A stretch of DNA of 64,000 bases from Flaccisagitta enflata (Eukaryota; Chaetognatha; Sagittoidea; Aphragmophora), in the NCBI GenBank assembly GCA_965153355.1, contig OZ231126.1, positions 71,610,001-71,674,000 of the forward strand, given 5' to 3'. This document shows, piece by piece, positions 32,590-45,300 of the stretch (positions within the stretch are counted from its first letter, which is position 1; every line of letters begins with the position of its first letter). The position numbers were made by a program, and so were the translations under genes. Under the pieces are notes generated by a model, which saw only the letters and a list, made by a program, of their open reading frames with translations, was not told the origin of the DNA and searched no databases.

Positions 32590-35500
32590 TTCTCTGTCTC
32601 TCTCTCTCTTTCTGTCAGACTAGCTCTATGAAAGTGAAACTATATTTGCAAACTGGTTGGAACAGAGGCTATGGACAGGATGCGGACGCGGTAAAAAAAA
32701 CGCGGAGAGTGGAGGAGGCGCCGAGAATTTAACATTGGGCAGGACGCGGACGGAACTGAGGACGGCGGAAAATGCGTGTGACGCGGAATGAATGGAACAG
32801 GACTGTGATTGGGTGGATGGAGTGGTCCGTGTGAAATCTACAACACACGATGTCTGTGTAGCAATGCAACTGAAGATCCGGTTTACCAGTGGGAGGTACG
32901 GGAGGTGGTAGATGCGAGGAGAAGTTGATGCCAAGACTGTGGTGGAAAATGCGGATTTCCACTACCTTTTTGTTTGTTATAGCGAAGTGTGTTTTTCCAG
33001 CCCCAAGACTACTTCAAGGGCAATTACCTTGGAGACGATGTCGTTGACGAGTTGATCTTCGCAGTCATCGACGAGGAAGAGTTCAAAAGGATCTCCTGCC
33101 TCCTCCAACACAGTCTCGGGGGCGCGCTCCAACCAATGAGCATGCAGCCACATTTCACCGTTGCCATCTGACCAGAAACATCGAACCAAACCAACGTGCG
33201 TAGACGCGCGCAAATCCTCGCCTGTGACAAAATGGTGGGGGAAGCGAAAATTCAAAATCAACGAAATCCGTTCATACTAAAGTGACCAGTTTTAGGGGAA
33301 AAATTTATCAAGATGAGTTGCTAGCTTTAACAATGTAGGGGTTGACGAGATAAAATGGATCAACTTTTGTTCTGCCCCAAGACAAATTTTAGGCCAAATC
33401 ATCTGTTAGACAAAATAAACGGTGAATCTTTCTCAAGAACTCAAGAGTAACATCACCAGTAATTTTCTCAGAGAAACCAATGGGTGACCACTGACCAGTC
33501 AAATTACCCTCGCAATCAGACATCCGGTGACAAACCTTTGATCAAGACGTGATCTCCGACGCGGTACTCCAGCCCTTTAATCTTCACTCCGGCGTAAAAC
33601 TTTTTCTTTCCTTTGGTGGCGATAGATTCTCCGATCCACGCGCGATCGAAATTCTTCGTGTTTCTTCTTCCTCTTTTGATCTTCTCTTTGGACAATTCAC
33701 GATGGCGTTTCTGTTGAGTATTTTGGGCGAATTTCTCAGATTCTTCTTTGTCGTCTTCGTCGTCTTCGTCGACATCGTCTGTAAATGACAGAGTAAACAT
33801 GGAATATTGCAATAATCGTTTGAATGTTCGAGTGTGAAACGGAAAGACAGGGGAGTACCAATCAGCATTTGAAATCTTCCTAGTTTCACCTACTCACCTT
33901 TGAGTTCGTTACCACGTGGGAAGGGCAACACACAGTATTGGTGCGTGCTGCGGCTCCTTCCTTCCTTCACTCAATCCTTCCTTCCTTCCTTCCTTCACTC
34001 AATCCTTCCTTCCTTCCTTCCTTCACTCAATCCTTCCTTCCTTCCTTCCTTCACTCAATCCTTCCTTCCTTCCTTCCTTCACTCAATCCTTCCTTCCTTC
34101 CTTCCTTCACTCAATCCTTCCTTCCTTCCTTCCTTCACTCAATCCTTCCTTCCTTCCTTCCTTCACTCAATCCTTCCTTCCTTCCTTCCTTCACTCAATC
34201 CTTCCTTCCTTCCTTCCTTCACTCAATCCTTCCTTCCTTCCTTCCTTCACTCAATCCTTCCTTCCTTCCTTCCTTCACTCAATCCTTCCTTCCTTCCTTC
34301 CTTCACTCAATCCTTCCTTCCTTCCTTCCTTCACTCAATCCTTCCTTCCTTCCTTCCTTCACTCAATCCTTCCTTCCTTCCTTCCTAATCCTTCAGCTGT
34401 TAACCAATCATCTTCCTCACTCAATCCTTCCTTCCTCAATCCTTCAACTACTCAATCCTTCCTTCCTTCCTTCACTCAATCTTGCCATAACTCAATCCTT
34501 CCTGCCTTCCTCCATTCAATCCTTCCTCCTCAATCCTTCCTTCCTTCCTTCACTCAATTTTCTTCTTCATCCTCCAATCCTTTATTTCATTCCTTATATC
34601 CTTTCTTCCTTCCTTCACTCAATCCTTTCTTCCTTCCTTCACTCAATCTTTCTTCCTACCTTCCTCCATCCTTCTTCCACTACCTTCCTCCATCTTTCTT
34701 CCTTCCTTCCTCATCTTCCTATTTCCTTCCTTCACTCAATCCTTTCTTCCTTCCTTCACTCAATCCTTCCTTCCTTCCTTCACTCAATCCTTCCTTCCTT
34801 CCTTCACTCAATCCTTTCTTCCTTCCTTCACTCAATCCTTTCTTCCTTCCTTCACTCAATCCTTCCTTCCTTCCTTCACTCAATCCTTCCTTCCTTCCTT
34901 CACTCAATCCTTTCTTCCTTCCTTCACTCAATCCTTTCTTCCTTCCTTCACTCAATCCTTTCTCCCTTCACTCAATCCTTCCTTCCATCCTCCCTTCACT
35001 CAATCCTTCCTTCCATCCTCCCTTCACTCAATCCTTCCTTCCATCCTCCCTTCACTCAATCCTTCCTTCCTCCCTTCAATCAATCCTTCATTCCTTCCTT
35101 CAATCCTTCCTTCCTTCACTCCTTCCTTCCTACACTCAATCCTTCCTTCCTTCACTCAATCCTTCCTTCAATCAATTCTGCCTTCACTCAATCCTTCCTG
35201 CCTTCCCCCACTCAATCCTTCCTTTACTCAATCCCTCCTTCCCTCATTCATTCCTTCCTTAACTCAATCCCTCCTTCCTTCATTCAATCTCTCCTTCCTT
35301 CCTTCACTCAATCTCTCCTCCCATCCTTCACTCAATCCTTTCTTTCTTCCATCAATCCTTCTTTCCATCAATCCTTCCATCCATCAATCAATCCTTCCTT
35401 CACTCAATCCTTTCTTCCTTCAATCAATCCTTCCTTCCTTCCTTCAATCAATCCTTCCTTCCTTCAATCAATCCTTCCTTCCTTCAATCAATCCTTTCTT

Positions 35501-36659
35501 CCTTCCTTCCCTTACTTAATCCTTCCTACCTTCCTTCACTCAATCCTTCCTTCCCTCAATCAATCCTTCCTTCCTTCCTTCCTTCACTCAATCCTTCCAT
35601 CCTTCCTTCCTTCACTATGCTTCCTTTCTTCCTTCACTCAATCCTTCCTTCCAACACTAATCAGGATGGTTTAGTAACGAGTCATGAGAACCCACCTAGT
35701 TCCTTTTTCGTTGCGACAGCAGCGGTTTTCTTGTCCTTGTTCGCCTTGACAACGATTTTGTCATCTTTGCCATCGACGCATTGGCTTTTGACGTCATCGG
35801 CGTCGTCAAGCACGCCATCTGCGGCGAAGATGGACTTGAAGATGTGATGGACGAGAGGCGTGGTGGTCGCCTTGGAGGTAGAACGGTGATTATTGGCAGT
35901 CTTTGGTCGCTGGCAGATCGGAGCGACGGGTTTCACGTCGCGAGCGGGGGAATCGGTACCTGAAAGAGGGAGCGAGAGAAGAGGAATAGGGCAGCTTTTA
36001 ATTGTAATTCTGAACGCAAGATGTACATTGTAGAAGAAACATCAGCCCAATTTGTTGCTCCTCATTTAGCCATTCTGAAACAACTTATTTTCAGTTTAAC
36101 GTAGACTGGGGAAAGCAAAAATCTCGAAGAAATACCTAAATTTAGCAGGCCTGTATATATTTCTCCATTCCCCGCCCCCCGGGGGGGAATTTATCAAAGG
36201 GTTTTGAGATGGGGAAAGAAATGTAAGGGGGGAAAAAGAGAAGAAAAGAAGATTTGGGAAAGATAAAACTTTTGGCAGTCGAAAATCATTGGAAAAAAAT
36301 CGAATTACGAAATTCAACTTTTTGAAACTCAGGGGAGAAATAAAGTTTTCCATTTTCGGTTTTAAACAATTTTAGAAAGTAGGGCCAATTTAGGGCTGGG
36401 AGTATACATTTTTTTATATTAACAGCTAAGAAAGAGCTAATCTTTTTTTTCTCTTTCAAATGGCGCCAACCAGAAGTCTCTACGATCATCGGTTTTGGCG
36501 CTATGATTTTTGAATCTTTTTTTATCCTTTCGCATTTTCGAAAAATTCGATATTTTTCATTGATCCCAATTCTGGGTTTTATGTAACAATAAGGAACAGT
36601 AAAGATGTCAGGCAAATTGACTTCAACTTTTATAACGCTAGACTTGTATTTTAATCTGC

Positions 36660-36752
<93 letters not shown>

Positions 36753-36776
36753 GGAGAGAGAGAGAGAGAGAAATAA

Positions 36777-36870
<94 letters not shown>

Positions 36871-39592
36871 AGAGAAAGAGAGAGAGAGAGAGAGAGAGAC
36901 ACACACACACACACGTACACACTCAAAGACCAACAGGAAAAAGAGACACAGAGAGACAGAGATTGAATCACAAAAACAAACTAGCAGTCAACCATCATGA
37001 GATGCGCACACACAAAGAAGAACATGAACAGAAAAAAACTCACTTTTGCGACTTTTTTCCAGTTGGCGAGAGCCGCCTTTATTGGTAAAAACTGATAAGT
37101 AAAACACACTCTAACATCGTTTGTACCTTAAAAACACTGTTTTATTGCTATGTGGGGAAGAAAATCATATTTTATAATGCGACGGGACACGTCGCAGTAA
37201 AGAAAATCAAAGGCAGGGGGGGGAGAAATAATCAAAAGTCATAGAATTATATCTATAAACCCCTGAAATTTAGTCGATAATGAATTATTTTATCAGCACG
37301 TACCTAACGGAACTGACATGAAACCATCATCCATCTTTTTTTTGCTCCCTACCTATCCACCATACGCCGGTCAATTTGAGAAACGTCTTTATGCAAGGCG
37401 ACGTCAGAAACATGGGATCATCTTCTTCGGCGGTTTCATCCAGAGATCGTAAATTACGGAGGATAAAATCGGCGTGAACGAATAACGCGTCTTCGGTGAA
37501 AGGCGCCACTCCCAAAGGCGGCGTCGATACGCGTAGGTGGTTCAGGAGATCGGCGTAATCGGCATCGGGGCGGCCGGAAAGAAAGTGGATGGTCAGCATG
37601 ACGAGATGCGATTTCTCGCGGACGGCGTTGAGGAAGGACTTGTAGATGGGCGCCGGTTTGAGGAGGTAGTAATGGGCGAAATCCGTGGACAGACCCATCA
37701 CGGCCTCGCCTCTTTCATTGTTTTCGTCATCTTCGGCGTCTTCGTCGCCGTCGTCATCCTTTGAAATCGAAAACGAGTTTATTCTCTCGGTAAATGCCTA
37801 TGGGGCCCATAGTGTGACCAAAAATGCATGGGAGCACCACGATTACTACGTCTGTAGGAGAGGAATCCAGGCGCTCAAGTAGGGGTCTTTGTCGGGACGA
37901 TGCAAGAGGAACGCCCAGCTCTCCGTTTAATAACTACTGCTTACACTTACCTTACTCTCAAACCCGCCTATCCACCACTCGTGAGTGGGTCCTAGGCCTC
38001 GGGCTCTAACGCCACCTTCCACGCCATCTGTCTTGTCGTGATACGACTTGACGACGCCGCTGAAGAAGAGATCTTTGCCGTTGTCGATGATTCCCGTGTC
38101 GAAGCGAGTCAAATGACGATGTTCGTCGTAAACGCAAAAGTCGGTCAGTCGGAATTGTGGCAAGTTGTCCACTTCGCTGGCCGAAGTCGGGCCGTGGAGA
38201 GAGAGACGATCGTCCGTGAGAGCGACAAACTCGTCAACCTGAAATAAATGTTTATTATTCATGAAATATTTTTTTTTTTTCAATAACGAGACAAATTGAC
38301 GAACTGGTGATCAATCCATTCCACCCATCCAGTTATCTACTGTCTAGGAAATATGTTTAGCAGCACCTTAAAAAGGAGATAACTCAACTTCTCGTTTAGA
38401 TAGGTAAACAAAATTCATGATCATTTTAATCTGTCGGAAAATCTACATGTACACATCTACATATGTCGTGGTGCAGAACAGCGCCAAATTTGACAAATCG
38501 TTCTGTACTGTGATAGAATACGCTGCTATGCAGCGGAAATGTGGCAAAAACTAAAGTGTTATGCATGCTTTATACTACCTAAATTAATTAAAAACCGGTT
38601 AACTGACCAATGTTATTGATCTCGCATCGGTAAAGTCGCAGCATACTCAGTGAAACAACAGAATTCTTGGAAAAAAATTGCACGGAAAACTTAAGATGTT
38701 GCCACGTAAAAAACCGAATCTGTCTCTGAATGCAAAATTTTGCATTTCTAAACACATGGCCTGTTTCTTAAAAGTGTTTAGACTGATGCCATGTTTTTCA
38801 AAATGCAAAATTTTGAATTCAGAGACAGATTCGGTTTTTTACGCGAGATGATGTCAATGCACAAGAATCAATTTTTGTTAAAAATCCATTAATTTCGCAT
38901 GCTTTTTTCTAACATTTTCTAAGCATATGGTACAGAAAAACGTTTTTCTATGCAAAATATTGATGATTACCAACCACAAATCCTTTATCTACATAAAAAT
39001 TCTTTGAATAGATAAGATAAAAAAATATCATATAAATCGTTTTGACTTGTCAAATTGTGTACTCGTTTGCACTGTGACATATACAATCTGAGCGCAATCT
39101 CGTCTCTGCTCTGTGCATCCATGCCATCCGACCGTTTAAAAATGCCATTAGTTTGAAGTTGATCATATCCTTTTTTTTTCTTAGATAGTGATTACCAATA
39201 CCATTGCATTATCATAGGTTCAAAGATAGCGAGATAAAGAAAGAAAGCTCCAACTGGACTTACCGCTCCGTCCGGATCGCCCGGGAAGAACTTGAGATTT
39301 GGATTGTCATTTTTTAGTTGGCGGCAGTCGCAACACCTTTGACTGGGTGTGGAAGGCACTGAGTAACAAGAAGAAAAGTGAATGAGTCCAACGGTCGAGA
39401 CCCTATTGACTCAGAAAACATAGTATTTTGTCTGTTCGATAGGTCATTGGTTGCAATCACCCAGGAACTCTCCGTCCCAAGCGATTGCCATACATTAATA
39501 CAGTGGGTTTTTTTTCGAATGGTAACAAAAACGCAAGCAAGGACGAAAAACGAGAATGACGAGAATAACATGAACGATAATGCGGATAAATG

Positions 39593-39651
<59 letters not shown>

Positions 39652-42222
39652 CCAGTAATAGCGGCTGTCGCCGTGAGGAAAAGGAAAAAAGTCACTTTTC
39701 ACCAAGCATTTGTCTTCAGTCACTGAAATTTTGTAGTCGCGACTCTACAACCCGCTTTGTCCGTCGGTCCGTCCGTCACACTACTTTTTTGGGGGTTTCG
39801 CGGTTTTTGGCCTCACTGCTCCTGCTCAAATGATCTGGTGACCTGAATTACAGCCCTGCCCAACCGCACGTGATAGGGGTAGCCGTGTATCCGGCCTTGT
39901 TTTATTTCTTAGTTCAAATCGAAAGCAATTTAGTGTATTGATTGCAGTGAAAAACAGAGAAAAATAGAACTGAGCCAAATGAGCTAGATGAGCTAAAATA
40001 TTTAAAACAATTCAACCAGACAACCAGACAACCAGCTTTGCTCACTGACATGCTTTCTTGTATTTGCATGCTTAAATCAAATCAATTTATCTATCCTATT
40101 CTAAATCAGAGAAAAAGAGCAAGCTAAATGAGCTAGAATACTTAAAAACACCGTCACAGATGATATGTTTTCTTTATTTGCTTGCTTAAACAAGTATGAA
40201 AATATATATTTAGCGTATTTGACTTCATAAAGAATAGACTGAGCTACGTACTATCTAGGAAATAGAAATCTTTCCACCTAAGAATTTGTCATTTATCGAC
40301 ACAATCACGTATATCAGTTGAACGCAAGTCAATAGATAATGGATGTAGGCTCCCTTTGGCTCAATTACTACCGCCATTATCCAGTTCAGCAATTTGTAGA
40401 GTTTCTGGAGGTACTTTGGAGTTATGGCTTCCAGCCTTTTTGCGTGATAAATTTTTTTTTCCCTTTTTTCACCTTTGAGTGAGCACAACTTTTAAATGGC
40501 TGAACTGATTTTGTTGCGCAAGAAAACGAAAAGATGCCCCTTGAAAAACTCTTTAATTTGGCCACCAATTTTTTGTCAATTCATCAACAGACAAAGGAGA
40601 TATCAATTTTTGAATGAAAAAGACTAACTAAAAAAAAGTCAAATTAAGGAACCTTTAAAAGGGATGATTTCATTCAAAGTAAGATAACTTCTAAACCCAT
40701 TGAGATAGCAAGATGCGGTTTGCGTGGATGGCTTGCAAATTTGAAGAGCTTCATTTTTGTCACTAATTTTTGATCAATCAGATGATTCTTACAAGAGTTA
40801 TTGACTGAAACGTGCGGAAAGATTTCTATTTCCTAGATAGTAAGTGAGCTAAATGAGCTAAAATTCTCAAAAACGCCCCCACAGATGAGCAGCTGTGCTC
40901 ATAAATATTTTTTTGTATTTGCATGCTCAAGTGAAAAAAATTGCTTCTTGCCCCTCAGGTCGAATGACCATGCTCTACCTTTTTCACGAAGAATATATTC
41001 CCTTCTTTGTACAGAGACTATTTCATGAGCACGGAACAACGACTGAAGGAGAAATACCAGGAACTAAACTATTTACTCAACCAAGATGGTGACTCGCTCG
41101 ATGGAAAAGTTTCAAATTACGCACACCAAATCGGTCAAAAAGTAAGAATGAACGAAAGTTTAAGTCCATTCACGTGACTAAGGTACAGTGGGGTTCATGG
41201 AATAACAGCCTAAACTGGAGGAAAGTATTTAGATGTCTTAATTTCATATAACAAACTTAATATTAGAAATATAAGTTGTTCAATTTATGCTTGTGTCCCT
41301 GAGTTTTTAAGTTGCTATGGAAACCAAAATTACTTTTTCAAACATTTATAACTGCTAGAATATCAATATTTTGACAGATATGATCAGGGAACATTGCTCC
41401 AAATTAAATTTGCTACAACTTTCCCACAGTATGTTTTGTAAGAATTTGGCTTGTTTGACCGTTGCGAGGGAGCATCACACATAGCAACCAGTAAATGATG
41501 CTCCCTAGCGACAGCTAAAGCAGCGATTTTCTTACAGATCATACGGTGGGAAAGTTGTTGTAAATTTAATATTGAGCAATGTTTTGTGCTTACATTCATG
41601 AAAAGATTGATATATTAGCAGTTATAACTGTTAAAAAAAAATAATTTTGGTTTTCATAGCAACCAAAAAACTCAAGGACACAAGCATCAATAGAACAACT
41701 TATATTTCAAATATCAAGTCTGTCAAATGAAATTAGGACATGTAAATACTTTCCTCCAGTTTAGACTAATTCCACGAACCCCACTGTAGTGATAACTTAA
41801 ATAATACCAGGCTTTGAAAACACATCCATCTACAACATAAGTGCAGTTTAACCCCCCTATAGTGGAAATAAAGCTCTAAAGCAACTAATAAATTTAATTT
41901 TTTGGGTGAAATTTTGTTATCGCTAATATATGAAATCAAAGAATGATTTGAAAGGACTTCAATTTCATTCTATTAAAAACGGTTTTCCCTTACTCATGAG
42001 TCCGTTATAGGGGGGCGTAACTGAACATAACATGGCGGTCTTGATTTATTCCTGTCTTTAACAGGCATCAAACCTGACCACATCCAGTGCAACCTCGCCA
42101 CGCCAAAGGCCAGTAAGAAATATTTCTGTTTACTATCTGCGCAAGAAGAAAAAAGAGGAGAACGAGACTATCCATCATAGACCGACTTCGGCACCCCCAG
42201 GTTCCCTACTAGGGGGGGTGGG

Positions 42223-42279
<57 letters not shown>

Positions 42280-42292
42280 GAGAGAGAGAGAG

Positions 42293-42384
<92 letters not shown>

Positions 42385-45300
42385 TATTTGCGATCCTGCT
42401 CCCCGGACAAGTTAGTTGGACAGAACGACAAAAAAAAGATTGTTAATGAAGCGGAAAATTTGAGGGATGACGGGCAAGCAAACATTGAGAAACGGGCAAA
42501 TATCTTATCGGGAAAATTTGAATATATGAAATGCTTATCGCCTTATCCGATCATAAAAATCGTATCTCAGGAGGGTTGCCGAAGATAGAGTTCTCTGGAT
42601 GCGACCGTCGCGCGTCTCCGTCCATATTAAAAGGGAAATCACAACGCAAACAGGAAGGTTATGAGAGTGACGCCAGCTCAGACCACGGATCCGCCAAAAA
42701 GGTAGGAGAAAAATGTTGACTCTAAAGATCATCCAATGTCAGTAATAATTAGGTAATTGAAGATGAAGGAAACAAGATAGATAAGTCAGAAAATTTTTGA
42801 TGGACAGTAACAATGAGTTACTTTAAAAAGTTGATCAAAACTTGAAAAAAGGACACTTTTTAATACACTGGCAAAACGCTGATTCGCAAGCTTGCTAGCT
42901 AAAAAAATGTACCCCCCTACAGTTTTCGGGGGGTTCACACCTTGCATTAACCTTTCCTCTGTATGAGTAGGACAACATTACATAGTATGTTTTAGCTAGC
43001 AAGCTTGCGAATCAGCGGCTTGCCAGTGAATTAAAAAGTGTCCTTTTTCCAAGTTTTAAAAAGTTAATCAAAACTGGACCCGAGGAGTTTGTCTACTATC
43101 AATATGAGATACTGATGAGAAGGCCTTTTACAGGTTACATTCGTTGAACCGGAATGGAGGAAAGAGAAGGAAGCCCGCAAAAAGAATATCGACATAGGTA
43201 AGACTAAGAGCAAAGAGGGATTTTAAATCACTGCTTGCGCCGCGGATCCTTGGATGATAAATAAAACTATATAAAACATATAAAATATTTTTATAAAATA
43301 TTTAAAACTATGGATGTGATTTTCTTTTCAACAGATGGAACGCGACTGGCACCTCCGCGAATACTCGAGGAGGATGACGACCAAGATAACAAAACGATTG
43401 AGGAGGTACAGTAGATCTTGTCTAAACTTGAGATAACGGGGGCAAGCATTGTGGAATGACGAATGAAGGCAGGGGGGCGATTTTTGGATCATAGAGTAAT
43501 CGAAGGATGATTAATTCCCCATGATAGCTGGTTGCCATGGAAACACATTTCCATGTATTCTCGCTAAAGTATCAATATTTTGAGAGATTTTTTAAGGGAA
43601 CATTGCTTAAAATTTTTAAAGCTTTCCACAGTATGTTCTGTAAAATTTTCGTTGGCCGTTGCTAGGAGCGTATCATGTGACAAACCCCCAGAACTAAACG
43701 AGTGCATTCTTACAGAACATGTATGAAAAAGTTGCAGCAAATTTTATTTTAAGCAAAGTTCTAAAAAAATCTCTCAAAATATTGATACTTTGCGAATACA
43801 TGAAAATGTTTCCGTAACAATCAGCTATCATGGCGAAATAACTGCTATTAATCTACAATAATATTCCCCTGGCTTCATTTGTTTTCCTACAATACTTGCC
43901 CCCGTTATCTCAAGTCTAGACGAGATCTACTGTAACAAGTTGATCAGTGATCAACAGACTGAATCCAGCGGCAATATTATCTCATAGTCAGTTACAAGGG
44001 AATCTGGAAGAGAGTGTGCACGTAAAATAACACTAAGCGAGTCAATACGTTACTTTTTTGGTTAGCTTGTCGATCGGTTGGTCCGCTCGTCTGTAATATC
44101 TGCTTCTATCTATTAAGGGCTCTTTTTTGTCCGCGACGGAATATCATTTCGACGCGGACTATAATTCAAGGCGGGTGGGTGTCGTCGTCATCGTCGTCGT
44201 TGTCGTCGTCGTCACGGATTTTAAAAAATGGATAACTTTTTTATGCTTTGACCAATTTGGTTCATATTTAGTGTGAAGTTGAACTAGGGTAAGGCGCTTT
44301 ACATCCTTTCCGATTTTTGTGATCCGACCAACCCAACCAGCCCAACCAGCCTACCGGCCTAAAAGTGAAAAACATGCATAACTTTGGCATTTTTCAGCCA
44401 ATTTGGTTGAAATTTGGTATGGAGTCTCTAAATAGAAGGACTCAACATATGTATGTGATTTATATGCATTTGAGAATGCCATCCGGCCAAACCGACCTAC
44501 CACCCAGCCAGCCTACCAACCAAAAAGTGAAAAACTTGCATAACTTTGTCATTTTTCAACAAATTTGGTTGAAACTTGGTATGGAGTCTCTAAATAAAAG
44601 AACTCAACATAAGCACACTATTTATCCTACCAAACCAGGCTACCACCCAATCAGCCTACCAGCCTAAATGTGAAAAATGTGTGTATCTTTGGCGTTTTTC
44701 AACCAATTAGGTTGAAATTTGGTATGAAGTCTCTAAATGGAAGGACTCAACACATGTATTTGATTTATTTATGTTTGAGCATGATAACCGGCCAAACCGA
44801 CCTACCACCCAACCAGCTTACCGGTCTAAAAGTGAAAAACTTGCATAAATTGGACATTTCTCAACCAATTTGGTTGAAACTAGGTATGGGGTCTCTAAAT
44901 GGAAGAACTCAACATATGTACACTATAAAACCAAACCAGCCTACCACCCTACTAGCCTAAGAGTGAAAAACGTGCATAACTTAGCCATTTTTCAATGGAT
45001 TTGCATGAAACTCTAAATGTAGCGAACTTACAGGGTTAGCGATTTTTTGGTCATAGCGATCTTATGTAATTGGTGATCTTTGACCCCCCTCCGTCGCGGA
45101 CCCAGATACTGTTCAGATTTTTTTCTTTTTAGTCGCGGACTAGCGACTCTTAAGAGGCTTTTTCCGTCGGTCGGTCGGTTGGTCCGTCATGCTCGAGTCG
45201 AAAAGTGGGAAAAAGCGCATTTCCGCCCCTGCCAACCCGTCTGCGCCTGGTATTGCCCGTGTATGCCCGTGCATTCTATGCAAAATTCCCTTTCATTTGA

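Larger units (their letters stand above)
35696..39342 (-). other. DNMT1: DNMT1 RFTS domain and following linker
   Basis: 39342-39264 carries a zinc-ligand-like RCCDCRQ and [13 protein letters not shown]. 38238-37951 carries [45 protein letters not shown] and [11 protein letters not shown]. 37758-37353 carries [29 protein letters not shown] and [16 protein letters not shown]. 35959-35696 carries the [16 protein letters not shown] segment that in other DNMT1 proteins directly precedes the CXXC finger. The RFTS domain targets replication foci and autoinhibits the enzyme. The short exon 39722-39653 precedes it in phase. Confidence 0.92.

Noticed and set aside
33938-35674. 578-residue Leu/Pro/Ser/Phe repeat ORF
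   Set aside because: A 28-bp minisatellite reads open in all three frames with the same 28-residue repeat, which is expected from the period and is not evidence of a protein.
44360-44970. Possible zinc-finger-like or repeat protein from about 100-residue tandem ORFs
   Set aside because: The ORFs follow a 150-bp DNA repeat, are broken by stops at each unit and lack Cys/His motifs or splice sites.
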